From Peptidiphaga gingivicola (GTDB lineage Bacteria; Actinomycetota; Actinomycetes; Actinomycetales; Actinomycetaceae): a stretch of 64,000 bases of DNA. The position numbers and the translations under genes are program-made. The DNA lies in assembly GCF_001652275.1 (NCBI RefSeq), contig NZ_LVZK01000002.1:107131-171130 (forward strand). Direction: 5' to 3'. This document shows, in pieces, positions 8,843-17,520 of the stretch. The notes below the pieces were generated by a model. That model did no database searches. It was not told the DNA's origin and worked only from the letters and a program-made list of their open reading frames with translations. Positions within the stretch are counted from its first letter, which is position 1, and each line of letters starts with the position of its first letter.

Positions 8843-9742
8843 TCATCGCGATTCTTCAATGAGGTGCGCACCGCTGCCGATTCCCGCGGTAATCGATCTG
8901 AATCCCCGGGCGGCGAGCAAATCCCGCGTGCGCCGGTCCAACTTGTCGAAAACGAGCACCGAAGGGCCCGCCCCGGAAACGACAGCGGGCCATTCTGCCT
9001 CGCGCAAGGCCCGAAGGACTTCAGCCGATTCCGGCATGGAATCGGCCCGGTAGCGCTGATGCAGGCGGTCGCCGGTCGCCTCGAGGAGCAAGTCCGGCCT
9101 CCCTTGAAGCGCGAGGACCAGCATGGCTGCCCTGGACGCGTTGAAAGCCGCGTCCCCGTGGGGCACATCCGACGGCAAGACGGAGCGCGCGGCTTCGGTG
9201 GCCAATTCCGCTTCTGGAACCAAAAGGGTGGTCTTTATCTCTTTTGCAACGTCGATCTTCGCGGCCTTGGGCCCCTCGTCCGTCATCCATGAGAGAACGG
9301 CCCCGCCGTGGAGCGCAGGCGCCGCATTGTCGGGGTGCCCCTCGAATTCCGTGGCGAGGCGCAGGACTGCGTCGTCGTCGAAAAGCTCGGGTTCGTCGAC
9401 AAGGCCTCGCACGAGCATGAGCCCCGCGACAACCGCAGCAGCGCTCGATCCAAGTCCCCTTCCCTGGGCGATTCCGTTGCGGCAATTGAGCTCGATTCCT
9501 GCTTGCGGGAGCCCCGCAGCGTCGAAGCCACGCCTCATCGCCCTGACGATGAGGTGGGAATCGTCGGTGGGCAGCGCCCCCCGGCCCTCGCCCAGAATAT
9601 GGACGCGCGTGGACCCGGTGGTCAACCGCACGTGGACTTCGTCCCACACGTTGTGGGCAAGTCCGAGGCAGTCGAACCCCGGCCCCAGATTCCCGGATGT
9701 GGCGGGAACCCTCACTCCCGCCGTCGCCCGTACGATGTGCAT
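8843..9742 (-). CDS. thrB: Homoserine kinase
   Basis: Phosphorylates homoserine with ATP to give O-phosphohomoserine for ThrC. GHMP-kinase motifs: VRVPATSGNLGPGFDCLG at the N-terminus, the ATP loop QGRGLGSSAAAVVAG (GLGSSA) and the C-terminal VSGAGPSVLV. The ATG at 9742 overlaps the thrC stop (TGATG), giving 299 aa; the open frame upstream of it is only antisense/overlap with thrC. It is the last gene of the coupled hom-thrC-thrB operon. Confidence 0.95.
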   Translation of the reverse strand: MHIVRATAGVRVPATSGNLGPGFDCLGLAHNVWDEVHVRLTTGSTRVHILGEGRGALPTDDSHLIVRAMRRGFDAAGLPQAGIELNCRNGIAQGRGLGSSAAAVVAGLMLVRGLVDEPELFDDDAVLRLATEFEGHPDNAAPALHGGAVLSWMTDEGPKAAKIDVAKEIKTTLLVPEAELATEAARSVLPSDVPHGDAAFNASRAAMLVLALQGRPDLLLEATGDRLHQRYRADSMPESAEVLRALREAEWPAVVSGAGPSVLVFDKLDRRTRDLLAARGFRSITAGIGSGAHLIEESR

Positions 9743-10839
9743 CACAAATCCAAAGCGGACGCAACCGCCTCGAGAGTGGGCGCAACCGGGTCGAAAGACA
9801 ATTCGCGCCCCTCGAGCGCGGTGGCCGTGTCCTTGAGGCCGTTGCCCGTGACGGTGCACACGATCGTCGCGCCTTCAGGCACCTTCCCCTGCTCAGCAGC
9901 CTGCAAAAGCCCAGCGACGGAAGCGGCCGACCCCGGTTCGACGAAAACGCCCGTCTCTGCGGCGAGGATCGATTGAGCTTGAAGGATCTGCTCGTCGGTC
10001 ACCCTGTCGATCCATCCCCGCGAATCGTCGCGGGCGGCCTCGGCGTACTTCCACGACGCCGGATTTCCAATTCTGATGGCTGTGGCGACGGTCTCCGGGT
10101 TCTCGACGACGTGGCCGAGCACGAGCGGCGCGGCGCCCCACGCCTGGACGCCCCACATCTGAGGCGTCTTCGTCGAAACGGGGGCCGCTCCGGCGGTGCG
10201 GGCCATCGAGGTGAGAGCGGTGCGGCCTGCGTATTCGCAATAGCCCATCCAGTACGCGCTGATGTTTCCGGCGTTGCCCACCGGAAGCACGTGGATGTCG
10301 GGAGCGTCGCCCAGCTCGTCGACGATCTCGAACGCGGCTGTTTTCTGCCCTTGAAGCCGGTATGGATTGACGGAATTGACGAGGGCGACGGGATGGCTTT
10401 CGGTCAGTTCGCGGACGATCCTCAAGCAATCGTCGAAGTTCCCGTCGACGGCGACGAGCGTGGCGCCGTGGACGATCGCCTGAGCAAGCTTCCCGGCGGC
10501 GATCTTGCCCGCGGGCAAGATGACGGCGGCGCTCAAACCTGCGGCTGCCGCATAGGCCGCGGCCGAAGCCGACGTGTTGCCCGTCGAGGCGCACGCGACG
10601 ACTTTTGCGTCGGTTGTCAGCACCTGGGAAATGGCAGTCGTCATCCCGCGGTCCTTGAAGGAGCCCGTGGGGTTGGCGCCTTCGACCTTGACGTAGACGG
10701 AAGCCCCTGTTCGCGAGTCAAGGGCGCGAGCGTGGACGAGCGGGGTCCCGCCTTCCTTCAGGGTGACGATCGGATCGCCGTCGTCGAAGGGGAGCCAATC
10801 GGCATACTCGCGAATGAGCCCCTGCCACTGATGCGCCAT
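9742..10839 (-). CDS. thrC: Threonine synthase
   Basis: PLP enzyme converting O-phosphohomoserine to threonine. The 365-aa form matches the short actinobacterial class. [13 protein letters not shown] carries the PLP-binding lysine, followed by the [17 protein letters not shown] phosphate/substrate loop and the [12 protein letters not shown] glycine-rich phosphate cup. The ATG at 10839 shares a TGATG overlap with hom, which fixes the start; the long upstream frame is the hom antiparallel shadow. Confidence 0.96.
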   Translation of the reverse strand: MAHQWQGLIREYADWLPFDDGDPIVTLKEGGTPLVHARALDSRTGASVYVKVEGANPTGSFKDRGMTTAISQVLTTDAKVVACASTGNTSASAAAYAAAAGLSAAVILPAGKIAAGKLAQAIVHGATLVAVDGNFDDCLRIVRELTESHPVALVNSVNPYRLQGQKTAAFEIVDELGDAPDIHVLPVGNAGNISAYWMGYCEYAGRTALTSMARTAGAAPVSTKTPQMWGVQAWGAAPLVLGHVVENPETVATAIRIGNPASWKYAEAARDDSRGWIDRVTDEQILQAQSILAAETGVFVEPGSAASVAGLLQAAEQGKVPEGATIVCTVTGNGLKDTATALEGRELSFDPVAPTLEAVASALDL

Positions 10840-12116
10840 CAGGATTCCTCCACTCGGTTGACGTTGTGAACCTCGGAAATGAACTCGGCGTCGGCCAGCT
10901 CGGCCAAAGTCGCCTCGAGATCCGCTTGGAGGGCTTCGTGCGTGTTGACAGTCAGACGCGCCAGCCCGTCTTCTCCGACCGTCTGGACGACGGCCCTGAT
11001 CGAGACGCCGTGTGCGGCGAACACCCCTGTGACCTTCGTCAACACACCGATTTCGTCGCGCACGGCGAACTCCGCCTGGAAGCTCGAACGGCCGCGCGAG
11101 GCTTCGAGCACCGGAATGTCCCCGTATATGAGTTCGCGCGGGGCGCGCCCGCCGTCGACCTTGTGCGAGGCGGCGGCGACGACGTCGGAGAGGACGGCCG
11201 AGGCCGTCGGCGCTCCCCCGGCCCCCGGACCGTAGAACATGAGCCGATCGGCCGCTTCTGCCTCGATGACGACCGCATTGAACGCCCCGCGAACGGAGGC
11301 CAGCGGGTGGTCGAGCGGAACGAGGGTCGGGCCGACGTGCAACTCGATGCCTTCGGGGCGGCGCTTGGCCGACGCCACAAGCTTCACCACGCACCCCGAA
11401 CGTCCGGCGGATTCGATGTCCGCCTTCGCTATTGAGCGAATGCCGTGGACGTGCACGTCGTCGATGCTCACACGGGTGTGGAAGGCGAGCGAGGCTAGAA
11501 TCGCGCACTTGGCCGCGGCGTCGAGGCCGTCGACGTCGGCGGTGGGGTCGGCCTCCGCGTAGCCCAGCTCCTGCGCTTTGGCGAGCGCTTCGTCAAAATC
11601 GAGGCCCTTTACGGTCATCTCGTCGAGAATGTAGTTCGTTGTGCCGTTGACGATGCCCAAGACGGCGGTGATCCTGTCGCCCGCAAGCGATTCGCGCAGT
11701 CCGTAGACGACGGGGACCGCGCCCGCCACCGCGGCCTCGTAGTAAAGGTCGACGTCGGCCTGCGCCGCGGCCTCGTAAAGTTCGGGGCCGTGGGCCGCGA
11801 GAAGCGCCTTGTTGCCCGTGACGACCGATGCGCCCGCGGCGAACGCCCGAAGAATGTAGGCGCGCGCGGGTTCGATTCCGCCCATGAGCTCAATGACGAC
11901 GTCGGCCTCGTCGATGATCGACTCGGGATCGTCCGTCAGAAGGGACCTGTCGACGGCGGGATCGCGAGGAGCTGAGACATCCCTCACAGCGATTCCCACG
12001 AGCTCGAGCTGAGCGCCCGATCTGGCGGCGAGGTCCTCCTTTTGCTCCGAAAGCAGGCGGGCGACCTGGGTTCCCACGGTTCCCGCTCCGAGAAGGGCGA
12101 TTTTAACGACGGTCAC
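10839..12116 (-). CDS. hom: Homoserine dehydrogenase
   Basis: NAD(P)H-dependent reduction of aspartate semialdehyde to homoserine, the branch point to threonine and methionine. 425 aa with the dinucleotide-binding [15 protein letters not shown] at the N-terminus, the substrate motif region [16 protein letters not shown], and a C-terminal ACT domain from about residue 345 ([21 protein letters not shown]), which in actinobacterial Hom binds threonine for feedback inhibition. It is the first gene of hom-thrC-thrB; the repeat-rich 455-bp region upstream must hold its promoter. Confidence 0.96.
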   Translation of the reverse strand: MTVVKIALLGAGTVGTQVARLLSEQKEDLAARSGAQLELVGIAVRDVSAPRDPAVDRSLLTDDPESIIDEADVVIELMGGIEPARAYILRAFAAGASVVTGNKALLAAHGPELYEAAAQADVDLYYEAAVAGAVPVVYGLRESLAGDRITAVLGIVNGTTNYILDEMTVKGLDFDEALAKAQELGYAEADPTADVDGLDAAAKCAILASLAFHTRVSIDDVHVHGIRSIAKADIESAGRSGCVVKLVASAKRRPEGIELHVGPTLVPLDHPLASVRGAFNAVVIEAEAADRLMFYGPGAGGAPTASAVLSDVVAAASHKVDGGRAPRELIYGDIPVLEASRGRSSFQAEFAVRDEIGVLTKVTGVFAAHGVSIRAVVQTVGEDGLARLTVNTHEALQADLEATLAELADAEFISEVHNVNRVEES

Positions 12117-12206
12117 TGTTCTCCTTTCGCTGGAAGTAGCTTACCGCCATCGGGCCGATGAGGCTCGTCTATCCACAGCTTCTCGCCAATCCGCAGCCTC
12201 TCGCCC

Positions 12207-12305
12207 GTCTGCAGCCCCCTGTCCACTGGCGCCTCTCCTGTCTGCAGCCCCCTGTCCACTGGCGCCTCTCCTGTCTGCAGCCCCCTGTCCACTGGCGCCT
12301 CGCCT
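12207..12305. repeat. Three tandem 33-bp repeats in the hom-aroD spacer
   Basis: Three near-identical 33-bp units begin at 12207, 12240 and 12273, each starting GTCTGCAGCCCCCTGTCCAC. Degraded half-units continue on both sides (about 12160-12360). The divergent 455-bp spacer 12117-12571 otherwise shows no convincing gene: a minus-strand frame through the repeats is only a repeated 11-residue string without a ribosome binding site. The hom and aroD promoters must lie here but no confident -35/-10 pair was recognised. Confidence 0.85.
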
Positions 12306-12571
12306 GTCCAAAGCCTCTCTGCCCACAGGCCCCTCTCCTATCCGCAGCCTCTCGCCACGTGTCATCGAGGCGCAGCGGTCACCTGGGCGCACACAGCCCT
12401 TGCCTATGCGCGATGTTCGCGCCTTCGCGCGCCGCGCCGCCGCACAAGCCTTCTTGACGAAATTCTGGGAGAATCGAATCCCGGTTCAATCTGAGTCCGG
12501 GCGGATGCGAATCCCCGCGGATGCGAGTTCGGAGAATCCAAGTCTGAGAAACAGTCGAGAAAGGCGACGGC

Positions 12572-13369
12572 ATGAGCAGCGGAAAAAAGACGGCGACCCT
12601 CGGCGGCGTCGTTCTCGGCGAAGGCCGGACGAAGGTCATCGTCCCCGTCACGGCGGAGACTTTCAACGAAATCTCCGAGCAAACCGCGAGCATCGCGAAG
12701 CTCGGCGGGCAAACCGCGAGCGGCGCGTGGAACGGCGTCGACGTCGTCGAATGGCGGATGGATTTCCTTTCCCCTTCGATTGACGTCCTCTCAGCCCTCG
12801 AAATGCTTGCGGGCTCCGCCGATCTGCCCGTCTTGGCGACTTTCCGCACCGCGGACGAAGGAGGAAAGGCGATTGAGGCCTCCGCCTACCGGGATCTGCT
12901 CCTGGCCGTCGCTCGATCGGGAAAGGTCAGCGCGATCGACGTCGAAGCATTCCGCGACGAATCGACAGTGAGGGAAGTCATTGACGGCGCTCACGGGGCA
13001 AACGTGGCCGTCGTGGCCTCCTACCACGATTTTCACGCCACGCCGACGTCAGAGGAGATCATCTCGCGGCTCGGGGCCATGGACGCCGCCGGGGCGGACG
13101 TTCTCAAGCTCGCCTGCATGCCTAACTCCGTAGACGATCTGCTCGTTCTCCTAAGCGCGACGCATCAGGCCTCGCGTACTTTCGACCGTCCCCTCATCAC
13201 GGTGGCGATGGGACCGATCGGGACGCTCTCGCGCATCGCGGGCGGCGTTTTCGGTTCATGCGCCACGTTCGCAGCCGTCGGCAAAGGCTCGGCGCCGGGC
13301 CAGATCCCGGTCTCGGACCTACGCCCGGCGCTTGACCTGCTGGATCCGGCGCAGTCGGCGACTTCTTAG
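12572..13369 (+). CDS. aroD: Type I 3-dehydroquinate dehydratase
   Basis: Schiff-base enzyme of the shikimate pathway removing water from 3-dehydroquinate. The 265-aa (alpha/beta)8 protein shows EWRMDF (the EWR substrate motif), SYHDF with the catalytic His at about 150, ADVLKLACMP with the Schiff-base Lys at about 175, and VAMGPIGTLSRI near the C-terminus. AAAGG lies 8 nt before the ATG. A partial duplication of QTAS (about residues 37 and 45) adds a few residues to the first loop. The stop codon lies inside a 20-bp tandem duplication shared with the spacer. Another shikimate gene, aroA, is found at 32307. Confidence 0.93.
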   Translation: MSSGKKTATLGGVVLGEGRTKVIVPVTAETFNEISEQTASIAKLGGQTASGAWNGVDVVEWRMDFLSPSIDVLSALEMLAGSADLPVLATFRTADEGGKAIEASAYRDLLLAVARSGKVSAIDVEAFRDESTVREVIDGAHGANVAVVASYHDFHATPTSEEIISRLGAMDAAGADVLKLACMPNSVDDLLVLLSATHQASRTFDRPLITVAMGPIGTLSRIAGGVFGSCATFAAVGKGSAPGQIPVSDLRPALDLLDPAQSATS

Positions 13370-13430
13370 CCTGCTGCGCCGCTTCTTATCCTGCTGCATC
13401 GCAGCCTCAGTCCTTGCCGCGGCCGCAATC
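13352..13430. repeat. Tandem duplications across the aroD and lysA stop codons
   Basis: In the 80-bp convergent gap, the aroD end (CTTCTTAGCCTGCTGCG) is repeated 20 bp on as CTTCTTATCCTGCTGCA. The lysA end, read on the minus strand as GCGAGGACTGAGGCTG with its TGA at 13450-13452, recurs as GCAAGGACTGAGGCTG with TGA at 13407-13409, 43 bp away. Both convergent genes therefore carry a second copy of their own 3' end and stop codon. Confidence 0.75.
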
Positions 13431-13449
13431 CTCAGCCCTCCCCTCAGCC

Positions 13450-14835
13450 TCAGTCCTCGCCGCGGCGGAGGTAGTCGGCGTCGAGGGCGAGGAGGTCTTC
13501 CACAGTCTCGCGGCGCACAATCCAGCGCGACGCACCGCCTCGAACGGCCACCACGCCCGGACGCGGCACGTGATTGTAATTCGAGGCCATCGACCGTCCG
13601 TACGCACCGGTGGCGGGGACGGCCAGAATGTCGCCCGCCGCGAGGTCCTCGGGCAGCGACACGTCGCGCACCACGATGTCCCCGCTCTCGCAATGCTTGC
13701 CGACGACCCTGCTTCTCACGCGACCTTCCCCCTCGCGAGACGCGAGGGCGGCCGTGTACGCGGCGTCGTACAAGGCAGGCCGAATATTGTCGCTCATCCC
13801 GCCGTCGACGGAAACATAGCGACGCGGCCCGTCCTCCAATTCGACCGTTTTGACCGTCCCCACCGTGTAGAGAGTCACGCCCGCGGGGCCCACGATGTTG
13901 CGTCCCGGCTCGATCGAAACCCTCGGCGGCTCGATCCCCGACTCCGCGGAATGCGAAGCGACGACGGACGCGAGGGCACTTGCCAATTGCGCGGGGCTCG
14001 GGGGAGCCGAGTCGCCGCCCGTGTAGCGGATGCCATAGCCTCCGCCGAAATCGACCTCGCGAAGCTCCAATCCGATCTCGCGATGGACCCGGGCACGCAA
14101 GTCGAGCACCGCGCGTGCGGCTTCCTCGAAGGCCTCGACGACCAGGATCTGCGAACCGATGTGCGAATGCAGGCCGACGAGCCGCAAATTCGGCGCGTTC
14201 ACCGTTTTCTCGACGGCCTGCCAAGCGGCGCCGCTCGCGATCGACAGACCGAATTTTTGATCCTCCACAGCGGTGGACATGTATTCGTGGCCGCCGGCGT
14301 GCACCCCGGTCGTCACCCTGAGCATGACGGAGGCGACGGCACCCTCGTCGCGCGCGATCGAATCGACGAACTCCAACTCGGCCAAAGAATCGACGACGAA
14401 GTGCCCGACTTCCGCCCGCAGAGCGAGCTCGACTTCTTCGCGCGACTTGTTGTTGCCGTGCATCCCGATGCGGCTGCCCGGAACGCCCGCAGCCAGCGCC
14501 GTGCGAAGCTCCCCCTCGGAACAGGCGTCCACGGCGAGCCCCTCGTGTGCGACGGCCTTGGCTACAGCGACGCACAAAAAAGCCTTGCCTGCGTAATAGA
14601 CGTCAGCCCCCCGAAGGCGGGAGAAGGCCTCGTCCATGGCCTCTTTCCAGGCGCGCGCCCGGGCGCGCAGCACGTCCTCGTCAAGAACGTAAAGCGGCGT
14701 TCCGTACTCCGCCGCCAACTCGCTCACGCCGACGCCGCCGATCGCGATCTCGCCGCCGACGCGGCGGGCCGACGAGGGCCACAGCCCGTCCAACGAACCG
14801 TCGGGTTCGGCCGCGGGAAGGTTTTCGAGATTCAT
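13450..14835 (-). CDS. lysA: Diaminopimelate decarboxylase
   Basis: PLP enzyme decarboxylating meso-diaminopimelate to lysine, the last lysine step. 461 aa from ATG 14835 (MNLENLPAAEP). Motifs: YYAGKAF with the PLP lysine, GLHSHIGSQI, the glycine-rich EVDFGGGYG, SIEPGRNIVG, and CESGD with the active-site Cys contributed across the dimer. The ATG lies 7 nt after the argS stop, with GAGAGGAT further upstream inside the argS end. argS-lysA pairing is common in Actinobacteria. Confidence 0.95.
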   Translation of the reverse strand: MNLENLPAAEPDGSLDGLWPSSARRVGGEIAIGGVGVSELAAEYGTPLYVLDEDVLRARARAWKEAMDEAFSRLRGADVYYAGKAFLCVAVAKAVAHEGLAVDACSEGELRTALAAGVPGSRIGMHGNNKSREEVELALRAEVGHFVVDSLAELEFVDSIARDEGAVASVMLRVTTGVHAGGHEYMSTAVEDQKFGLSIASGAAWQAVEKTVNAPNLRLVGLHSHIGSQILVVEAFEEAARAVLDLRARVHREIGLELREVDFGGGYGIRYTGGDSAPPSPAQLASALASVVASHSAESGIEPPRVSIEPGRNIVGPAGVTLYTVGTVKTVELEDGPRRYVSVDGGMSDNIRPALYDAAYTAALASREGEGRVRSRVVGKHCESGDIVVRDVSLPEDLAAGDILAVPATGAYGRSMASNYNHVPRPGVVAVRGGASRWIVRRETVEDLLALDADYLRRGED

Positions 14836-14842
14836 ATAAGCA

Positions 14843-16519
14843 CTACATCCTCTCCGGAGCGCCGACGCCGAGCAGGCCCAGCCCGTTGGCAAGAACCACG
14901 CCCGCGGCGTCGTTCACCCACAAGCGCGTTCTGTGAAGATCGGCGACCTCCTCTTCCGCGCGAGGTGTGACCCGAGCTTTACCATACCATGTATGGTATG
15001 CGGCCGCAACCTCCTCGAGGTAGCGCGCGACGCGGTGGGGCTCGCGAAGAATCGCCGACTGTGCTGCGACGTCCGGAAAGCGCGCAAGCGTGCCGAGAAG
15101 CTCGGAATCGATGGCGTCGAGCAGACCGGGGGCAAATCCGTCCTCGCGCCTGACGCCGTGGGAGGCGGCGTTCGACGCCACCGAGCACGTGCGCGCGTGG
15201 GCGTATTGGACGTAGTAGACGGGGTTGTCGTTCGTGCGGGAGGCGACGAGGTCGAGGTCGAGGTCGAGCGTCGTGTCCACGGATGCCCGGACGAGCGAAT
15301 AACGGGCCGCGTCCACGCCGACGGCGTCGACGAGGTCCTCAAGCGTCACGACGGTTCCCGCCCTCTTGGACATGCGCACGGGGACGCCGCTGCGGACGAG
15401 GTTGACCAGCTGGCCGATGAGGATCTCCATGTTCTCGCCCGGCCCGGCCGTATCGCCGTAGGCTCTGGCCATGGCGTACATGCGGCCGATGTACCCGTGA
15501 TGGTCGGCGCCGAGCATGTAGACGCAGTTGTCCGCGCCGCGGGCGCGCTTGTCGAGATAATAGGCGAGGTCGCCCGCAAAATAGGCTGCTTCGCCGTCGG
15601 ATTTGACAATCACCCTGTCCTTGTCGTCGCCGAAGTCTGTCGTGCGAAGCCACAGGGCGCCTTCTTTTTCATAGACGACGCCGCGCTTGCGCAGACGCTC
15701 GATCGCCTTGGAGACCGCACCCGATTCGTGGAGCGAATCCTCGTGGAAGAAGACGTCGAAATCGGAGCGGAAATCGTGGAGCGAAGACTTGATTTCTGCG
15801 AACATCAGCTCGACGCCTCGCGAACGGAAAGCCTCGTGGGCCTGCTCGTCGGGGAGCTCGCGCGGATCCGGTTCGCCGTCGGCGATTGAATCGGCGACGA
15901 CCCTCTCGGCGATCTCCGTGACGTACTGCCCGCCGTATCCGTCCTCGGGGACGTCCTCGCCACGCGCTCGCGCCAGGAGGGACGCGGCGAAACGGTCGAT
16001 CTGATTGCCGTGGTCGTTGAAGTAATATTCCTTGACGACTTTCGCCCCCGAAAACTCGAGGATCCGAGCGAGCGAATCGCCGACGGCGGCCCAGCGCGCT
16101 CCGCCGATGTGGAGGGGGCCGGTGGGATTGGCCGAGACGTACTCGAGATTGACCGTCTTGCCGGCGCCGCCTTCCGTGCGCCCGTAGGAGCCGCCCGCCT
16201 CGACGACAGCCCGGGCGAGCTCGCCGACCGATGCGGCGGAGAGCCGTATGTTGACGAACCCGGGACCTGCGACTTCGGCTTCCTCCACCCCGTCGTGCGC
16301 AGCGATCCGCGCCGCGAGGAGCTCGCCCAGTTCGCGCGGATTCCTCCCGGCGCGCTTGGCCAGCTGCATCGCGACGTTCGTGGCCCAGTCGCCGTGCTCG
16401 CGAGACCGAGGGCGCTCCACCTTCACGACGGGCAGCTCGCCCTCGATCGTCAGAGTGCCGTCGGCGACGGCGGAGGCAAGTTCGTCGGCGACAAGCCGAC
16501 TGAGTTCTTCGGGTGTCAT
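14843..16519 (-). CDS. argS: Arginyl-tRNA synthetase
   Basis: Charges tRNA-Arg. Class I signature [10 protein letters not shown] (HIGH box) at about residue 115 and VRMSKRAGT (KMSKS) in the C-terminal half; the N-terminal Add-1 domain and the C-terminal DALR anticodon-binding domain are present. Start set at ATG 16519 (MTPEELSRL), 558 aa; an in-frame GTG at 16549 is possible. No good Shine-Dalgarno is visible, so it may be leaderless. A tRNA-Arg(CCG) gene lies 95 bp away, divergently oriented. Confidence 0.96.
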   Translation of the reverse strand: MTPEELSRLVADELASAVADGTLTIEGELPVVKVERPRSREHGDWATNVAMQLAKRAGRNPRELGELLAARIAAHDGVEEAEVAGPGFVNIRLSAASVGELARAVVEAGGSYGRTEGGAGKTVNLEYVSANPTGPLHIGGARWAAVGDSLARILEFSGAKVVKEYYFNDHGNQIDRFAASLLARARGEDVPEDGYGGQYVTEIAERVVADSIADGEPDPRELPDEQAHEAFRSRGVELMFAEIKSSLHDFRSDFDVFFHEDSLHESGAVSKAIERLRKRGVVYEKEGALWLRTTDFGDDKDRVIVKSDGEAAYFAGDLAYYLDKRARGADNCVYMLGADHHGYIGRMYAMARAYGDTAGPGENMEILIGQLVNLVRSGVPVRMSKRAGTVVTLEDLVDAVGVDAARYSLVRASVDTTLDLDLDLVASRTNDNPVYYVQYAHARTCSVASNAASHGVRREDGFAPGLLDAIDSELLGTLARFPDVAAQSAILREPHRVARYLEEVAAAYHTWYGKARVTPRAEEEVADLHRTRLWVNDAAGVVLANGLGLLGVGAPERM

Positions 16520-16614
16520 GCGCGCAATTCTACGCGGCGGCTCCGACACATTCTCGCGAACGGGCCGCCCCGGGAAGCGCGAACTCGGTCATAGCTGCTA
16601 AAGTTACTTCTCAG

Positions 16615-16687
16615 GCCCCAATAGCTCAGTGGATAGAGCGTTTGCCTCCGGAGCAAAAGGTCGCAGGTTCGAATCCTGTTTGGGGTA
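16615..16687 (+). tRNA. tRNA-Arg (anticodon CCG)
   Basis: A 73-nt cloverleaf folds cleanly. The acceptor GCCCCAA (16615-16621) pairs with TTGGGGT (16680-16686) with one G-U pair. The D arm is GCTC/GAGC, the anticodon stem TTTGC/GCAAA encloses CTCCGGA giving anticodon CCG (codon CGG), and the T arm is GCAGG-TTCGAAT-CCTGT. The discriminator is A at 16687 and CCA is not encoded. It neighbours argS, its own synthetase gene. Confidence 0.97.
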
Positions 16688-16745
16688 CAGCCTATGAACT
16701 CGGATGCCGCTACGAACCGGGGCGCGGCTGGGAACCGGGGCGTCG

Positions 16746-17516
16746 CTACGAGCGGCTGACCGGGAGCCCTCGTTCCCGCAGCCCCTCGTACATCGCAGTC
16801 GGAACGTCCGTGATGATGCCGTCCACGCCCATGTCGAGAAGCCGGGCGGCGGCATCGACGTCGTCGATCGTCCACGCGTGGACCGCGATCCCCGCCTCGT
16901 GCGCCGATGCGACGAATCTCTCCGTCAGCACGCGAACCCCGCGGAAGGAAAGCGGGACTTGGGCGACTTGAGCGTCGGGAAGGCCCTTGAGCAGACGCCG
17001 ACGCGCCGCCCCCGTCCTTGTTCGCGAAGCCGCGACGATCCTGGCGATGGCGCCTATGCCCAGCGAGCTCGCGGCCCCCGGCAGCTCGCCTCGCAAGCGC
17101 CGCAGCCGGCGCTCCGAAAAGCTCGCGACGCACACCCTGCTCTGGGCGCCCGCCTCGCGTATCGCTCGGGCGAGCGGGGCTGCGACGTCGTCGGACTTCG
17201 CGTCGATGTTGAAAACGGCGTCGGGGTGTCTTTCGAGCGCCTCGTCCACGCGCAAGACCGCCGGTCCGCCGCCGCGAACCCTGGCGAGCTCCCTCCACGT
17301 GTAGCCGCGGACCTTCCCGGCGGCGCCGACGGTTCGGTCCAGGGTCGCATCGTGGCAGAGGACGGCGACGCCGTCGAGTGTGGCGCGAGCGTCGGTCTCC
17401 AGGTAGCGGAAACCTCGCTCGCCCATGGTCAGGAAGGCCTCAGCGGTGTTCTCCGGGCACTCCCCGGCGCCGCCGCGGTGGGCGACGACGATAGGGGCGC
17501 CGATGGGATAGAGCAT
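16746..17516 (-). CDS. Glycerophosphodiester phosphodiesterase family protein
   Basis: 256 aa with the GDPD TIM-barrel signatures: VVAHRGGAGECPENT (the catalytic HRG and E-N), YLETDAR (metal-binding E-x-D), LCHDATLDRT (second catalytic His), NIDAKSD and the terminal VDGIITDVPT. Such enzymes cut glycerophosphodiesters to glycerol-3-phosphate and an alcohol. No signal peptide is visible, so it is probably cytoplasmic. ATG 17516 lies 4 bp after the stop of the M23 gene upstream, so both are likely one transcript. Confidence 0.92.
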   Translation of the reverse strand: MLYPIGAPIVVAHRGGAGECPENTAEAFLTMGERGFRYLETDARATLDGVAVLCHDATLDRTVGAAGKVRGYTWRELARVRGGGPAVLRVDEALERHPDAVFNIDAKSDDVAAPLARAIREAGAQSRVCVASFSERRLRRLRGELPGAASSLGIGAIARIVAASRTRTGAARRRLLKGLPDAQVAQVPLSFRGVRVLTERFVASAHEAGIAVHAWTIDDVDAAARLLDMGVDGIITDVPTAMYEGLRERGLPVSRS

Positions 17517-17520
17517 CGCA

